From Solirubrobacteraceae bacterium (GTDB taxonomy: Bacteria; Actinomycetota; Thermoleophilia; Solirubrobacterales; Solirubrobacteraceae): 31,961 nucleotides of DNA. Within the stretch, counting starts at the first letter, position 1; each line of letters begins with the position of its first letter. The position numbers were made by a program, and so were the translations under genes. The notes beneath the pieces were generated by a model. It searched no databases, was not told where the DNA came from, and saw only the letters and a program-made list of their open reading frames with translations. Below, piece after piece: positions 15,502 through 22,605 of the stretch. The stretch covers positions 1 through 31,961 of the forward strand of contig JAICUS010000002.1 of assembly GCA_025935735.1 (NCBI GenBank). The letters are read 5' to 3'.

Positions 15502-16797
15502 ATGCTCCGACGCCTGCGCACCCAGGACGGCCAGATGGCCTCCGACTACATGGGGACGCTGTTCATCGTCGCCGCGATCGTGGCCGCGGTCTTCGCGAGC
15601 GGGATCGCGGGGCAGATCGCGCAGCGCACGAAGGAGCTGATCTGCCAGATCGGCGGCTGGGACTGCTCGGCCGCGACCCAGCAGGCGCTCGCCCAGTGCG
15701 TGGTGGCCGAGGCGACCGACAAGCTGACCCTCAACGGCTCGGTGAACATCCGGCTGGTCAAGGTCAAGCTCGAGGGCGGCGTCGAGTACGTGCGCCAGAA
15801 GCGCGCCGACGGCACGGTGGCCGTGACGCTGAAGCTGCCGCTGAGCGGCGGCGTCGGCCCGGCGCTGGCCAAGGAGCTGGGGGTCGGGTCGCTCGACGGG
15901 ACGGTGAAGGCCGGCTCGGTGCCGCAGGTCACGTTCCTGCTGGCCGACGACGCCGCCGCCAACACGTTCGCCCAGCAGATCAAGGACTCGGCGATCGCCG
16001 TGGCCGCCGGGCCGATCATCTCCCACTTCATCCACAAGTCGGTCCACATCGACGTCCCGCCGATCGAGTCGGTGGCCTACGAGGTCAACGCGGGCGTGGA
16101 TCTGTCGTACAGCATCGACGGCGCGGGCGGCTACGGGAAGGGCACGCTGAGCGGGCTGAACACGCTGGGGATCAAGCACAACCTGACCCACGGCAAGCCG
16201 AACTCCGGCGACACGACCGTCTACTACCGCTACAACGGCAACGCCGGCCTCGAGGGCGGCTCCCTGATCGGCCCGGGATTCGGCGGCGCGCTGGCCGGGG
16301 ACATGACCCTGGCGGTGACCCTCGACTCCCACGGCAAGCCGAAGACCCTGTCGCTGATCGGCACCGGCGGCTACTCCGGCAAGACCCAGCTGAAGGGCTC
16401 CTTCAAGGACATGGCGGCGGCGCTGCACGGGCTCGACGGCCTCGACATCACCGACTCCGACACCTCGGGCAAGAAGGCGCAGTTCCAGATCGACCTGCCG
16501 CTGGACAACCCCGACGTGCAGTCGGCGGCGCTGCAGTTCCTGCAGGGCGTCAACCCGCTCACCGGGAACGTCGCCAGCCGGGCCGAGGCGGGCGCGCAGC
16601 TGTGGAACGCGATCCAGCAGAACGCCAAGGTCGAGCTGCGAACCTATGACACGCACTCGTCCAGCAAGGGCGTGGACATCGACGCCGTCGTGGCCGGCGG
16701 CGGGATCAACTACGACACGACGGGCTCGGACCTGACGGGCGCGCTGGACTACGTCCCGGGCGTCGGCTTCGTGCCCTCCCAGACATGCCACACGTGA
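15502..16797 (+). CDS. Exported protein with pilin/TadE-like N-terminal anchor, large beta-rich domain
   Basis: The product is 431 residues from ATG 15502 (a TTG nine bases earlier is in frame). The N-terminus MLRRLRTQDGQMASDYMGTL followed by FIVAAIVAAVFASGIAG has the class III/pilin-like layout: basic leader, GQxxxxY motif, then one hydrophobic helix. TadE/Flp-type pseudopilins in actinobacteria look like this. The remaining ~385 residues are unlike a pilin: repeated Gly-rich beta strands (VDLSYSIDGAGGYGKGTLSG, VTLDSHGKPKTLSLIGTGGY) suggest an extracellular beta-rich domain. Six cysteines occur, four near the N-terminus and one at the last-but-two position. It overlaps the next gene by 13 bases. 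I do not recognise the large domain. Confidence 0.82.
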   Translation: MLRRLRTQDGQMASDYMGTLFIVAAIVAAVFASGIAGQIAQRTKELICQIGGWDCSAATQQALAQCVVAEATDKLTLNGSVNIRLVKVKLEGGVEYVRQKRADGTVAVTLKLPLSGGVGPALAKELGVGSLDGTVKAGSVPQVTFLLADDAAANTFAQQIKDSAIAVAAGPIISHFIHKSVHIDVPPIESVAYEVNAGVDLSYSIDGAGGYGKGTLSGLNTLGIKHNLTHGKPNSGDTTVYYRYNGNAGLEGGSLIGPGFGGALAGDMTLAVTLDSHGKPKTLSLIGTGGYSGKTQLKGSFKDMAAALHGLDGLDITDSDTSGKKAQFQIDLPLDNPDVQSAALQFLQGVNPLTGNVASRAEAGAQLWNAIQQNAKVELRTYDTHSSSKGVDIDAVVAGGGINYDTTGSDLTGALDYVPGVGFVPSQTCHT

Positions 16798-17339
16798 TCA
16801 AGACCATGGTCCTCACCGCGCTCGTCGCCGTTGCCGCCGCGAGCTGCGGCAGCGACTCCGGCGGGGGCGCCTCCGGCGGCGGCGGCGTCCCTTCCGGGTT
16901 CAAGCAGCTCGACGGGCCCGGCTACACGCTCGCCTATCCCGCGACCTGGCAGCCGCTCGATGTGGCCGGCTCCCGCGGCGCCCAGGGCCCGAAGGGGACC
17001 GGCGGCCTCGCGCCGCAGGCGGCGGTCGGCCGCGGCAAGGTGACGGCGCCGCTGAACCTCACCGTCAACGGCCTGAAGGCCGACAACCGCGTGCGCCGCG
17101 CGGGCTACAAGGTGGTGCGCGACGCGCCATACCAGCTGGCCGGCGCCAAGGGCGCCCACCTCGTCGAGGCGACCTACAACGAGGTCACCGGCGCGAAGAC
17201 GACCCCGGTGCGGACGATCGACGTGCTCGCGCAGACCGACGACGGCGTGGCGTTCGACCTGTTCCTGCGCGCGCCGGCGGCCGACTTCGACCGCGCCGGC
17301 CTGCGCAAGGTGCTCACGACGTTCCGGTTGAAGCCGTGA
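16785..17339 (+). CDS. Putative lipoprotein, PsbP/DcrB/LpqN-like
   Basis: The product is 184 residues. The N-terminus VIKTMVLTALVAVAAASCGS has a lipobox ending at Cys21, followed by a Gly/Ser linker. The mature part starts with GPGYTLAYPATWQPLD, the usual opening of the PsbP/DcrB/LpqN-like fold, and ends LRKVLTTFRLKP, also typical. Such lipoproteins are anchored on the outer face of the membrane and have no assigned enzymatic function. ATG 16785 overlaps the upstream gene. GTG 16794 overlapping the TGA is an alternative start, as is ATG 16806. Coupled with the pilin-like exported protein and a following small membrane protein, so the three probably form one cell-surface operon. Confidence 0.85.
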   Translation: MPHVIKTMVLTALVAVAAASCGSDSGGGASGGGGVPSGFKQLDGPGYTLAYPATWQPLDVAGSRGAQGPKGTGGLAPQAAVGRGKVTAPLNLTVNGLKADNRVRRAGYKVVRDAPYQLAGAKGAHLVEATYNEVTGAKTTPVRTIDVLAQTDDGVAFDLFLRAPAADFDRAGLRKVLTTFRLKP

Positions 17340-17698
17340 GCCGCGCGGCGCTCTCCGGCCTGCTCGCCTTCGCGGCCGCCGCGCTGATGGTCGGCGGCGT
17401 GGCGGGGGCGTTGGTGACCGGGGCGAGCCGGCCGACCGCAGTCGCCGTCGGCGCCGTCGCGGCCGCGCTCGGCGGCGCCCTGGGCGGCCTGGCCGGCGCC
17501 TGGCAGGCCCGCGCCGCCGGCCTGCGCGGCCCGGTCGCGCTGCTCGCCGCCGCGCTCGGCCCGGTGGGCGGTGCGCTGGTGCTGCTCGTGTCGGCCCCGC
17601 AGGCCAGCCTCGCCGCCGCAGGCGGCCTCGCTGCCGTGGCCGCCGGCGCGCTCGTCGCGGCCGGCGCCTCGTTGCGCCGGCGAACTGCGGCTGGGTAA
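17336..17698 (+). CDS. Small hydrophobic membrane protein
   Basis: The product is 120 residues with a GTG start overlapping the lipoprotein stop (GTGA). Four hydrophobic segments are visible: GLLAFAAAALMVGGVAGALV, AVAVGAVAAALGGALGGLAG, VALLAAALGPVGGALVLLV and AAAGGLAAVAAGALVAAGA. It ends with a short basic tail (SLRRRTAAG). No catalytic or transport motif is visible. Its position suggests it acts with the lipoprotein and pilin-like protein at the membrane. The function is unknown. Confidence 0.78.
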   Translation: MSRAALSGLLAFAAAALMVGGVAGALVTGASRPTAVAVGAVAAALGGALGGLAGAWQARAAGLRGPVALLAAALGPVGGALVLLVSAPQASLAAAGGLAAVAAGALVAAGASLRRRTAAG

Positions 17699-17825
17699 GG
17701 AAGTGAGCGCCCTGGCCGCAGTGCGCGGATGTTCGTTTCGCTACCCGAGGCGATCGTTCTTGACCGGCCGCCGGGCTGACCATTTCCCTACCCAGAGCAG
17801 TTCGCCGATCCCGCCGCACGCGCGA

Positions 17826-17831
17826 TAGCGT
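17826..17831 (+). promoter_or_regulatory. Probable -10 element, leaderless Rieske oxygenase gene
   Basis: TAGCGT (context CGATAGCGTCCGGCG) lies 6 bases before ATG 17838. The 139-base gap 17699-17837 contains no other clear element, and no Shine-Dalgarno sequence precedes the start. Confidence 0.5.
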
Positions 17832-17837
17832 CCGGCG

Positions 17838-18860
17838 ATGCTCGAGACCCCGCCCGCGTCCGTCCCGGACTTCCAAGCGCTGCGCGGCTGCTGGCACCCC
17901 GTCGGCTACGCGCGCGAGTTCGGCGACGCTCCCCGGCGCGTCCGGCTGCTGGGCGAGGACGTCGCGGTCTGGCGCGACTCGGCTGGCGCGCCGCACGCGC
18001 TGCGCGACCTGTGCATCCACCGCGGCACCGCGCTGTCGCTCGGGCGGGTCGTCGGCGACCGGCTGATGTGCCCCTACCACGGCTGGCAGTACGGGTCCGA
18101 CGGCATCTGCAAGCTGATCCCGCAGCTCGAGGACCCCACCCGCGTGCCGGGCAAGGCGCGCGTGAACGCGTACCGCTGCCGCGAGGCCCACGGGATGATG
18201 TGGGTCGCGCTGGACGAGCCGCGCTGGGAGCTGCCGGACATCCCGGAGCTCGCCGACGAGGGCTGGGCGGTGGTCGAGTGCGGGCCGTACTCCTGGCACT
18301 CCGACTCCTCGCGCCAGGTCGAGAACTTCACCGACTTCGGGCACTTCCCGTGGGTGCACCCCGGGCTACTGGGCGACCCCTCGCGGCCGGTCGTGCCCGA
18401 GCACACGGTGACGATCGACGGGCACGTGCTGCGCTACGACATCGTCCGCCCGGAGGCGCCCAACAGCGACGACTTCCCGGTGTTCAAGAACGAGGTCGTC
18501 GACCGGCCCGAGCGCCGCAGCCGCTACCGGCTGCACCTGCCCTACACCATCCTGCTCCGCCTCGGCTGGGGCGGTGAGGCCGGGATGGTCTACTTCTTCG
18601 CCTCTCAGCCCGTCGACGAGGAGCGCTGCACGGGCTACCTCGCCATCGCCCGCAACTACGACCTCGACCAGCCGCCGGCGGTGCTGCAGGACTTCGAGGA
18701 CACGATCTTCAACCAGGACCGCGAGGTGGTCGAGTCCCAGCGGCCCGAGCGCGTGCCGTTCGACCTGGCGGCCGAGATGCACCTGAAGTTCGACGCCGTG
18801 GCGATCAGCTATCGAAAGGCGATGCGCGACCAGGGGCTCGTCCGGCGCCCACCCGGATGA
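17838..18860 (+). CDS. Rieske non-heme iron oxygenase, large subunit
   Basis: The product is 340 residues. The Rieske [2Fe-2S] ligands are clear: CxH at C59/H61 (LCIHRGTALS) and CxxH at C78/H81 (CPYHGWQY). The catalytic iron motif is ENFTDFGHFPWVHPG, with H169 and H174 and a bridging Asp166. This resembles the VanA/pheophorbide-oxygenase side of the family, which demethylates or hydroxylates aromatic or other ring substrates. It takes electrons from a separate reductase, and none is adjacent. The substrate cannot be told from sequence. Its 3' end overlaps the convergent AAA+ ATPase gene by 56 bases. Confidence 0.93.
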   Translation: MLETPPASVPDFQALRGCWHPVGYAREFGDAPRRVRLLGEDVAVWRDSAGAPHALRDLCIHRGTALSLGRVVGDRLMCPYHGWQYGSDGICKLIPQLEDPTRVPGKARVNAYRCREAHGMMWVALDEPRWELPDIPELADEGWAVVECGPYSWHSDSSRQVENFTDFGHFPWVHPGLLGDPSRPVVPEHTVTIDGHVLRYDIVRPEAPNSDDFPVFKNEVVDRPERRSRYRLHLPYTILLRLGWGGEAGMVYFFASQPVDEERCTGYLAIARNYDLDQPPAVLQDFEDTIFNQDREVVESQRPERVPFDLAAEMHLKFDAVAISYRKAMRDQGLVRRPPG

Positions 18861-20817
18861 TGTCGTGGAAGCGCTCGAAGTCGGCCTCCAGGGTCAGGCG
18901 GCCCTGCTTGCCGTACTCCTGGGCGACCGCGCGCACCAGGTGGCGCATGGAGATCGGGGCGTCCTGGTCGGCCGCCTGGAAGGCGGCGGCGAGCGAGCAG
19001 TTGCGGATCGCGCCGCCGGAGAGCTTGAACTTCTCGGCCAGGAAACTCAGGTCGATGTCCTCGGCCTTGGGCGCCTCGTCGGGCAGGACGCGCTCCCAGA
19101 TGCGGCGGCGGTCCTCGGCCTCCGGGAACGGGAAGTCGATGACGAAGTCCAGCCGGCGCACGAACGCGTCGTCGATGTTGCGGCGGAAGTTCGTGGCCAG
19201 GATGACCGCGCCCGGATAGCCCTCCATCTTCTGCAGCAGGTACGCGACCTCGATGTTCGCGTAGCGGTCGTGGGAGTCGCCGACCTCCGAGCGCTTGCCG
19301 AACAGGGCGTCGGCCTCGTCGAAGAACAGGATCGCGTTGGAGCCCTCGGCGGCGCCGAAGATCCGGTCCAGGTTCTTCTCGGTCTCCCCGATGTACTTCG
19401 ACACCGTCGTGGCCAGGTCGACGCGGAAGATCTCCAGCCCGAGCTCGGCGGCGAGCACCTGCGCGGCCATCGTCTTGCCGGTGCCGGACTCGCCGGCGAA
19501 CAGGACCTTGAGGCCCTGGGTGCGGGCGACGGTGCGCTCGTAGCCCCAGTCGGACAGCACGCGGTCGCGGTGGCGCAGGTAGGCCGAGATCGACTGCAGC
19601 AGCTCGCGCTGGCGCTCCGGGACGACGAGGTCCTCCCAGCGGTAGCCGGGCGGGAGCCGGGCGGCCAGCTCGCCGAGGCGCGAGGACGAGGCCTGGCGGG
19701 CGCCGAGGTCGAGGTCGACGCCCTCGGGCCGCTCGGCGCCGCGCGCGGTGGCGGCCAGCCGGGCGACCTCCGCCGCCTCGGCGATCTGGTTCATCGACAG
19801 CCGGAACTTCGCCGCCACGTCGCCGGTGTCGGGCGCGCCGGTGAGGTCGGCCCAGGCCTGGCGGCGCTCGGCGAACGACGGCGCGGCCGACTCGACCAGC
19901 AGCACGGTCCGCTCGCCCAGGGCCAGCGCGGCGGTGCGGGTCGGCGCGGCCAGGACCGTGCGCTCCGGGCGCTGCTCGATCGCCCGCAGCAGCCGCCCGC
20001 GCTCGGCCGGCTCGATGTCCTCCAGCCCCTCGAAGACGATCGGCCGGTCCTCCAGCGCGGACACCAGCGAGGCCTCGGCCATCGCCTCGCGGTCGCTCAG
20101 GTCGCGCACGTGCAGCGCGACCAGCGGGCGGCCATAGGCCACGGCGAGCAGCGAGTCGGCGTCCGGGCCGGCGAGCACGACCGGCAGGTGGCTCTCGCGC
20201 CCCAGCAGCGCGGTCACCACCGCGACCGCCTCGTCGCGCCCCGGCGCGTGCGCGGGCAGCGCCAGGAAGCGCATCCGGGTGGGCTCGGCCGGCTCGTCCA
20301 TGCGCCCGCCCAGCAGCGCGGCGGCCAGCCGGTCGGCCACCTTGACGGGCCGCTCGGCCAGCGGCGTCTGCGCGTCGCCCAGCAGCTTCACCGCACCCCT
20401 GCGCCGCAGGGCGCCGGCGGTGTCGAACGCCGCCATGACGTCCGCGGGCGACAGCCCCTCGCCCTCCAGCAGCTGCCCGACCAGCCGCGGCGAGGGCAGC
20501 TTGCGGGTGACGTCGTCCTGCAGGTAGGCGTACAGGCGCCCGTAGCGCGGGTTGAGCTCGGCCGCCGCGCAGACCGCGAGCACGGCCGCCTCCAGCAGGT
20601 CGAGCCCGAGCGCGCGGACGGCCGCCTGCAGCCGCTCGTCGGCGTCCGAGACGGACTCGCCCTGGGTGAGCCGCAGCGCGACCTCGTCGGAGATGTAGAG
20701 CCCGCGGAACGGGTCGCCCGGGTCGGGGTCGGTGCCGGCCACGCGCTCGACCGCGGCCATGACGCGCCGGTCGATGAAGCCGAACGAGATGGCGGGCGCC
20801 GGGGGCGCTTCAGCCAC
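18805..20817 (-). CDS. eCIS-associated AAA+ ATPase (Afp15/Pvc15-like)
   Basis: The product is 670 residues with a GTG start at 20817-20815 overlapping the upstream stop (TAGTG). The C-terminal half is a complete AAA+ module: Walker A GESGTGKT (442-449), Walker B ILFFDEAD (496-503), sensor 1 ILATNFRRNID and the downstream arginine-finger region VRRLDFVIDF. Residues ~185-330 resemble a second ATPase-like domain that has lost its Walker A. An N-terminal helical region precedes them. Proteins of this family help assemble or load the particle. It is in a separate operon from the structural genes, with an unrelated plus-strand block between. Family assignment is strong. Confidence 0.93.
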   Translation of the reverse strand: MAEAPPAPAISFGFIDRRVMAAVERVAGTDPDPGDPFRGLYISDEVALRLTQGESVSDADERLQAAVRALGLDLLEAAVLAVCAAAELNPRYGRLYAYLQDDVTRKLPSPRLVGQLLEGEGLSPADVMAAFDTAGALRRRGAVKLLGDAQTPLAERPVKVADRLAAALLGGRMDEPAEPTRMRFLALPAHAPGRDEAVAVVTALLGRESHLPVVLAGPDADSLLAVAYGRPLVALHVRDLSDREAMAEASLVSALEDRPIVFEGLEDIEPAERGRLLRAIEQRPERTVLAAPTRTAALALGERTVLLVESAAPSFAERRQAWADLTGAPDTGDVAAKFRLSMNQIAEAAEVARLAATARGAERPEGVDLDLGARQASSSRLGELAARLPPGYRWEDLVVPERQRELLQSISAYLRHRDRVLSDWGYERTVARTQGLKVLFAGESGTGKTMAAQVLAAELGLEIFRVDLATTVSKYIGETEKNLDRIFGAAEGSNAILFFDEADALFGKRSEVGDSHDRYANIEVAYLLQKMEGYPGAVILATNFRRNIDDAFVRRLDFVIDFPFPEAEDRRRIWERVLPDEAPKAEDIDLSFLAEKFKLSGGAIRNCSLAAAFQAADQDAPISMRHLVRAVAQEYGKQGRLTLEADFERFHDIIRVGAGRAPGRASPFDS

Positions 20818-21365
20818 TACGAGATCCGGCCGGCGACGTCGTCCGCCTCGCGCTCCAGCGCGTCGCCGGGCTCTGAGACCGTGAGCGGCCCGCTGGTGGG
20901 CGCGCCGCGCTGCTGGACGACGTGCGCGAGCTCGTGCGCGATCAGCCGGTCGCCGTCAGTCGTGTTGGGCTTGTACTGGTCCTGGGCGAAGTAGACGTCG
21001 GTCCCGGTGGCGACGGCGCGCGCCGCCACCGCGGTGTTCAGCGAGTCGGCCGTATCGCCCGTGTGCACGCGCACGTCCGACAGGTCGCCCAGCGACGGCT
21101 CCATCCGCGCGGCCACGCCCGCGTCCAGCGACGCGCCGCCGCCGCGGCTCGAGTTGATCTGCGACTGCACCTCCGGGTGCACCTCGCCCGACGGCAGGAT
21201 GCCGGCGCCCGGGGTGCGGGCCAGCGCGCTGCCGAACGCGCGGTTGCCGACGCCGGACACGAACTGCTTCAAGGGGGCGGCGGGATCCTCGGCCACCTCG
21301 CGCGCGCGCCCGGGCGCACGGGGCTTCTCGTGCTCGTGGATCCGCTCGGGATCGTGGCTGCTCAC
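20817..21365 (-). CDS. DUF4157 protein with HELAH motif, eCIS-associated
   Basis: The product is 182 residues from GTG 21365-21363; the frame is open further upstream but overlaps the divergent gene. DUF4157 is shown by LDAGVAARMEPSLGDLSDVRVH-type sequence (residues 80-101) and by GDRLIAHELAHVVQQRGAP, whose HELAH at 144-148 is the zinc-metalloprotease-like HExxH motif. The N-terminus ALARTPGAGILPSGEVHPE is the lead segment usual in these proteins. DUF4157 domains are common next to eCIS loci and are often fused to toxins, but here no further domain follows, so this is a minimal form. It could be cargo, a loading adaptor or an enzyme. It is coupled to the ATPase gene by TAGTG. Confidence 0.9.
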   Translation of the reverse strand: MSSHDPERIHEHEKPRAPGRAREVAEDPAAPLKQFVSGVGNRAFGSALARTPGAGILPSGEVHPEVQSQINSSRGGGASLDAGVAARMEPSLGDLSDVRVHTGDTADSLNTAVAARAVATGTDVYFAQDQYKPNTTDGDRLIAHELAHVVQQRGAPTSGPLTVSEPGDALEREADDVAGRIS

Positions 21366-21373
21366 TGCCGCCG

Positions 21374-21379
21374 AGCATA
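21374..21379 (-). promoter_or_regulatory. Probable -10 element of the DUF4157-ATPase operon
   Basis: On the minus strand TATGCT lies 8 bases before the GTG at 21365, with no Shine-Dalgarno sequence in between. This matches the leaderless arrangement seen at several other starts in the window. Confidence 0.45.
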
Positions 21380-21433
21380 CGGACGGCCGAGTGCGTTCCG
21401 CAAGGGCCGTTCGGGCGGCCGAGCGGGTATGTT

Positions 21434-21460
21434 TCACCACCACATGCTCCGCGGTGGTGA
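21434..21460 (+). promoter_or_regulatory. Perfect 8-bp inverted repeat at the start of the membrane-protein gene
   Basis: TCACCACC (21434-21441) and GGTGGTGA (21453-21460) are perfect complements, with an 11-base loop containing ATG 21444. It could be an operator between the divergent genes or an mRNA hairpin over the start codon. Confidence 0.45.
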
Positions 21461-22148
21461 GACGCAGCAGCGCCGGGCGTCGGTGTTCGAGATCGTCGGG
21501 GCCTGGCTGCACGTCTGGGTGCCGCCGCGCGACGTCGAGGTCCCGCCGGTGCCCTGGCGCAAGCTCGCGCTCGGCACGGCGGCGGGGATCGTGCTGCTCG
21601 CGATCGCGCTGGCGATCATGATCCCGCGGATTGACTCCGGCAAGCAGCAGCGGGCGCGCGCCGACGCGGCGCAAGAGGCTCGGTTCCGCGAGCAGAACCG
21701 GGCGCGGATCATCCACGAGCAGACCCCGCGCCACGGTGCCGACGTCGCGTTGAAGCCGGCCGCCGGCGCGTCGGCGGCGCAGCGGCAGACCGCCCGGACG
21801 CAGCTCGTCGACCACGTCCGCGACGCCGTCTGGGCCGATGCCCGGGCGCGCTCGGCCAAGGGCGAGCTGCAGCCGCTCTCGGGCCCGGCCACCTGCGCCG
21901 CGCACCCGGGCACGACGCTCACGGGGCGCTTCGGCGTGCTCGACTGCTTCGTCGTCGCGCAGCACATCGAGAAGACCTCGAGAACGGCCAAGGGCTCGAT
22001 CGGCTACCCGTTCCGCGCCGTGGTCGACTTCCGCCTCTACGCGTACTCCTTCTGCAAGGTCGAGGGGATCCCCGGCGAGCTGGTCATCCCCGACCCCAGA
22101 CTTGTCGTAGCGCTCCCCCGAGCTTGTCAGGACCCGAACCAGCAATGA
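21444..22148 (+). CDS. Single-pass membrane protein of unknown function
   Basis: The product is 234 residues from ATG 21444. ATG 21429 is in frame, but the TATGTT at 21428 looks more like a -10 element. Residues ~40-60 (LALGTAAGIVLLAIALAIMI) form one transmembrane helix after a cytoplasmic-looking N-terminus. The rest is extracytoplasmic, with a charged helix (QQRARADAAQEARFREQNRA) and a compact C-terminal domain. Cysteines in ATCAAHPG, LDCFVV, FCKVE and RACQDP could form two disulfides. I do not recognise the family. It is divergent from the DUF4157 gene, and no eCIS role can be claimed. It ends 28 bases before marR. Confidence 0.78.
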   Translation: MLRGGETQQRRASVFEIVGAWLHVWVPPRDVEVPPVPWRKLALGTAAGIVLLAIALAIMIPRIDSGKQQRARADAAQEARFREQNRARIIHEQTPRHGADVALKPAAGASAAQRQTARTQLVDHVRDAVWADARARSAKGELQPLSGPATCAAHPGTTLTGRFGVLDCFVVAQHIEKTSRTAKGSIGYPFRAVVDFRLYAYSFCKVEGIPGELVIPDPRLVVALPRACQDPNQQ

Positions 22149-22150
22149 TG

Positions 22151-22165
22151 TATAGCCTCGCTATA
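22151..22165. promoter_or_regulatory. Palindromic operator for the MarR regulator
   Basis: TATAGC-CTC-GCTATA is a perfect 6+6 inverted repeat with a 3-base centre, AT-rich in a GC-rich background. It ends 11 bases before marR and overlaps the -10-like TATATT (22162-22167). MarR proteins commonly repress their own operon from such sites. Confidence 0.65.
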
Positions 22166-22167
22166 TT
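22162..22167 (+). promoter_or_regulatory. -10-like element of the marR-MFS operon
   Basis: TATATT lies 9 bases before ATG 22177, overlapping the palindrome. There is no Shine-Dalgarno sequence, so the mRNA is probably leaderless or nearly so. Confidence 0.5.
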
Positions 22168-22176
22168 ACCGGGGCT

Positions 22177-22605
22177 ATGCAAGTCGCCACGTCGCTCGCC
22201 GAGCAGCTCGACGCCCGCCTGCTGCGCCTCTACTGGCTCGTCGGGCGCGACGCCGGCCGCGACCTGAGCCGCACGGCCAGCTCGGTGCTGGCCACGCTGC
22301 GCGACGGCGGGCCGCGGCGCATCACCGAGCTCGCCGCCAGCGAGGCCATCGCGCAGCCCTCGGTGACCACGCTCGTCGGCCGCCTGGAGCGCGACGGGCT
22401 GGTGCACCGCGCGCCGGACCCCGCCGACGCGCGCGCCGTGCTCGTGCACCTGACCGCCGCCGGCCGCGAGCGCCTCGCGGCCATGCGCGCGGGCCGGGCG
22501 GCGGTGCTGGACGAGCGCCTGCGGGCGCTGACCGCGGAGCAGCGCGAGCACTTGGAGTCCGCGCTGCCCGCGCTGGACAAGCTCATCGAAGGACAGGACA
22601 CATGA
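22177..22605 (+). CDS. MarR-family transcriptional regulator
   Basis: The product is 142 residues with the winged-helix MarR layout. The recognition region is RRITELAASEAIAQPSVTTL followed by VGRLERDGLVHRAPDPADAR, the conserved wing. The dimerisation helices are at the two ends. It probably represses its own operon and the transporter it precedes, releasing when a small toxic ligand binds. The stop overlaps the transporter start by ATGA. A palindrome covers the -10 region just upstream. The ligand is unknown. Confidence 0.92.
   Translation: MQVATSLAEQLDARLLRLYWLVGRDAGRDLSRTASSVLATLRDGGPRRITELAASEAIAQPSVTTLVGRLERDGLVHRAPDPADARAVLVHLTAAGRERLAAMRAGRAAVLDERLRALTAEQREHLESALPALDKLIEGQDT

Noticed and set aside
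18865..20994. 709-codon plus-strand frame over the AAA+ ATPase
   Set aside because: It is antisense to a complete Walker A/B ATPase and shows only shadow composition.
20922..21443. N-terminal extension of the membrane-protein frame
   Set aside because: It runs antisense through the DUF4157 gene; the protein's own start region with a -10-like TATGTT is at 21428-21444.
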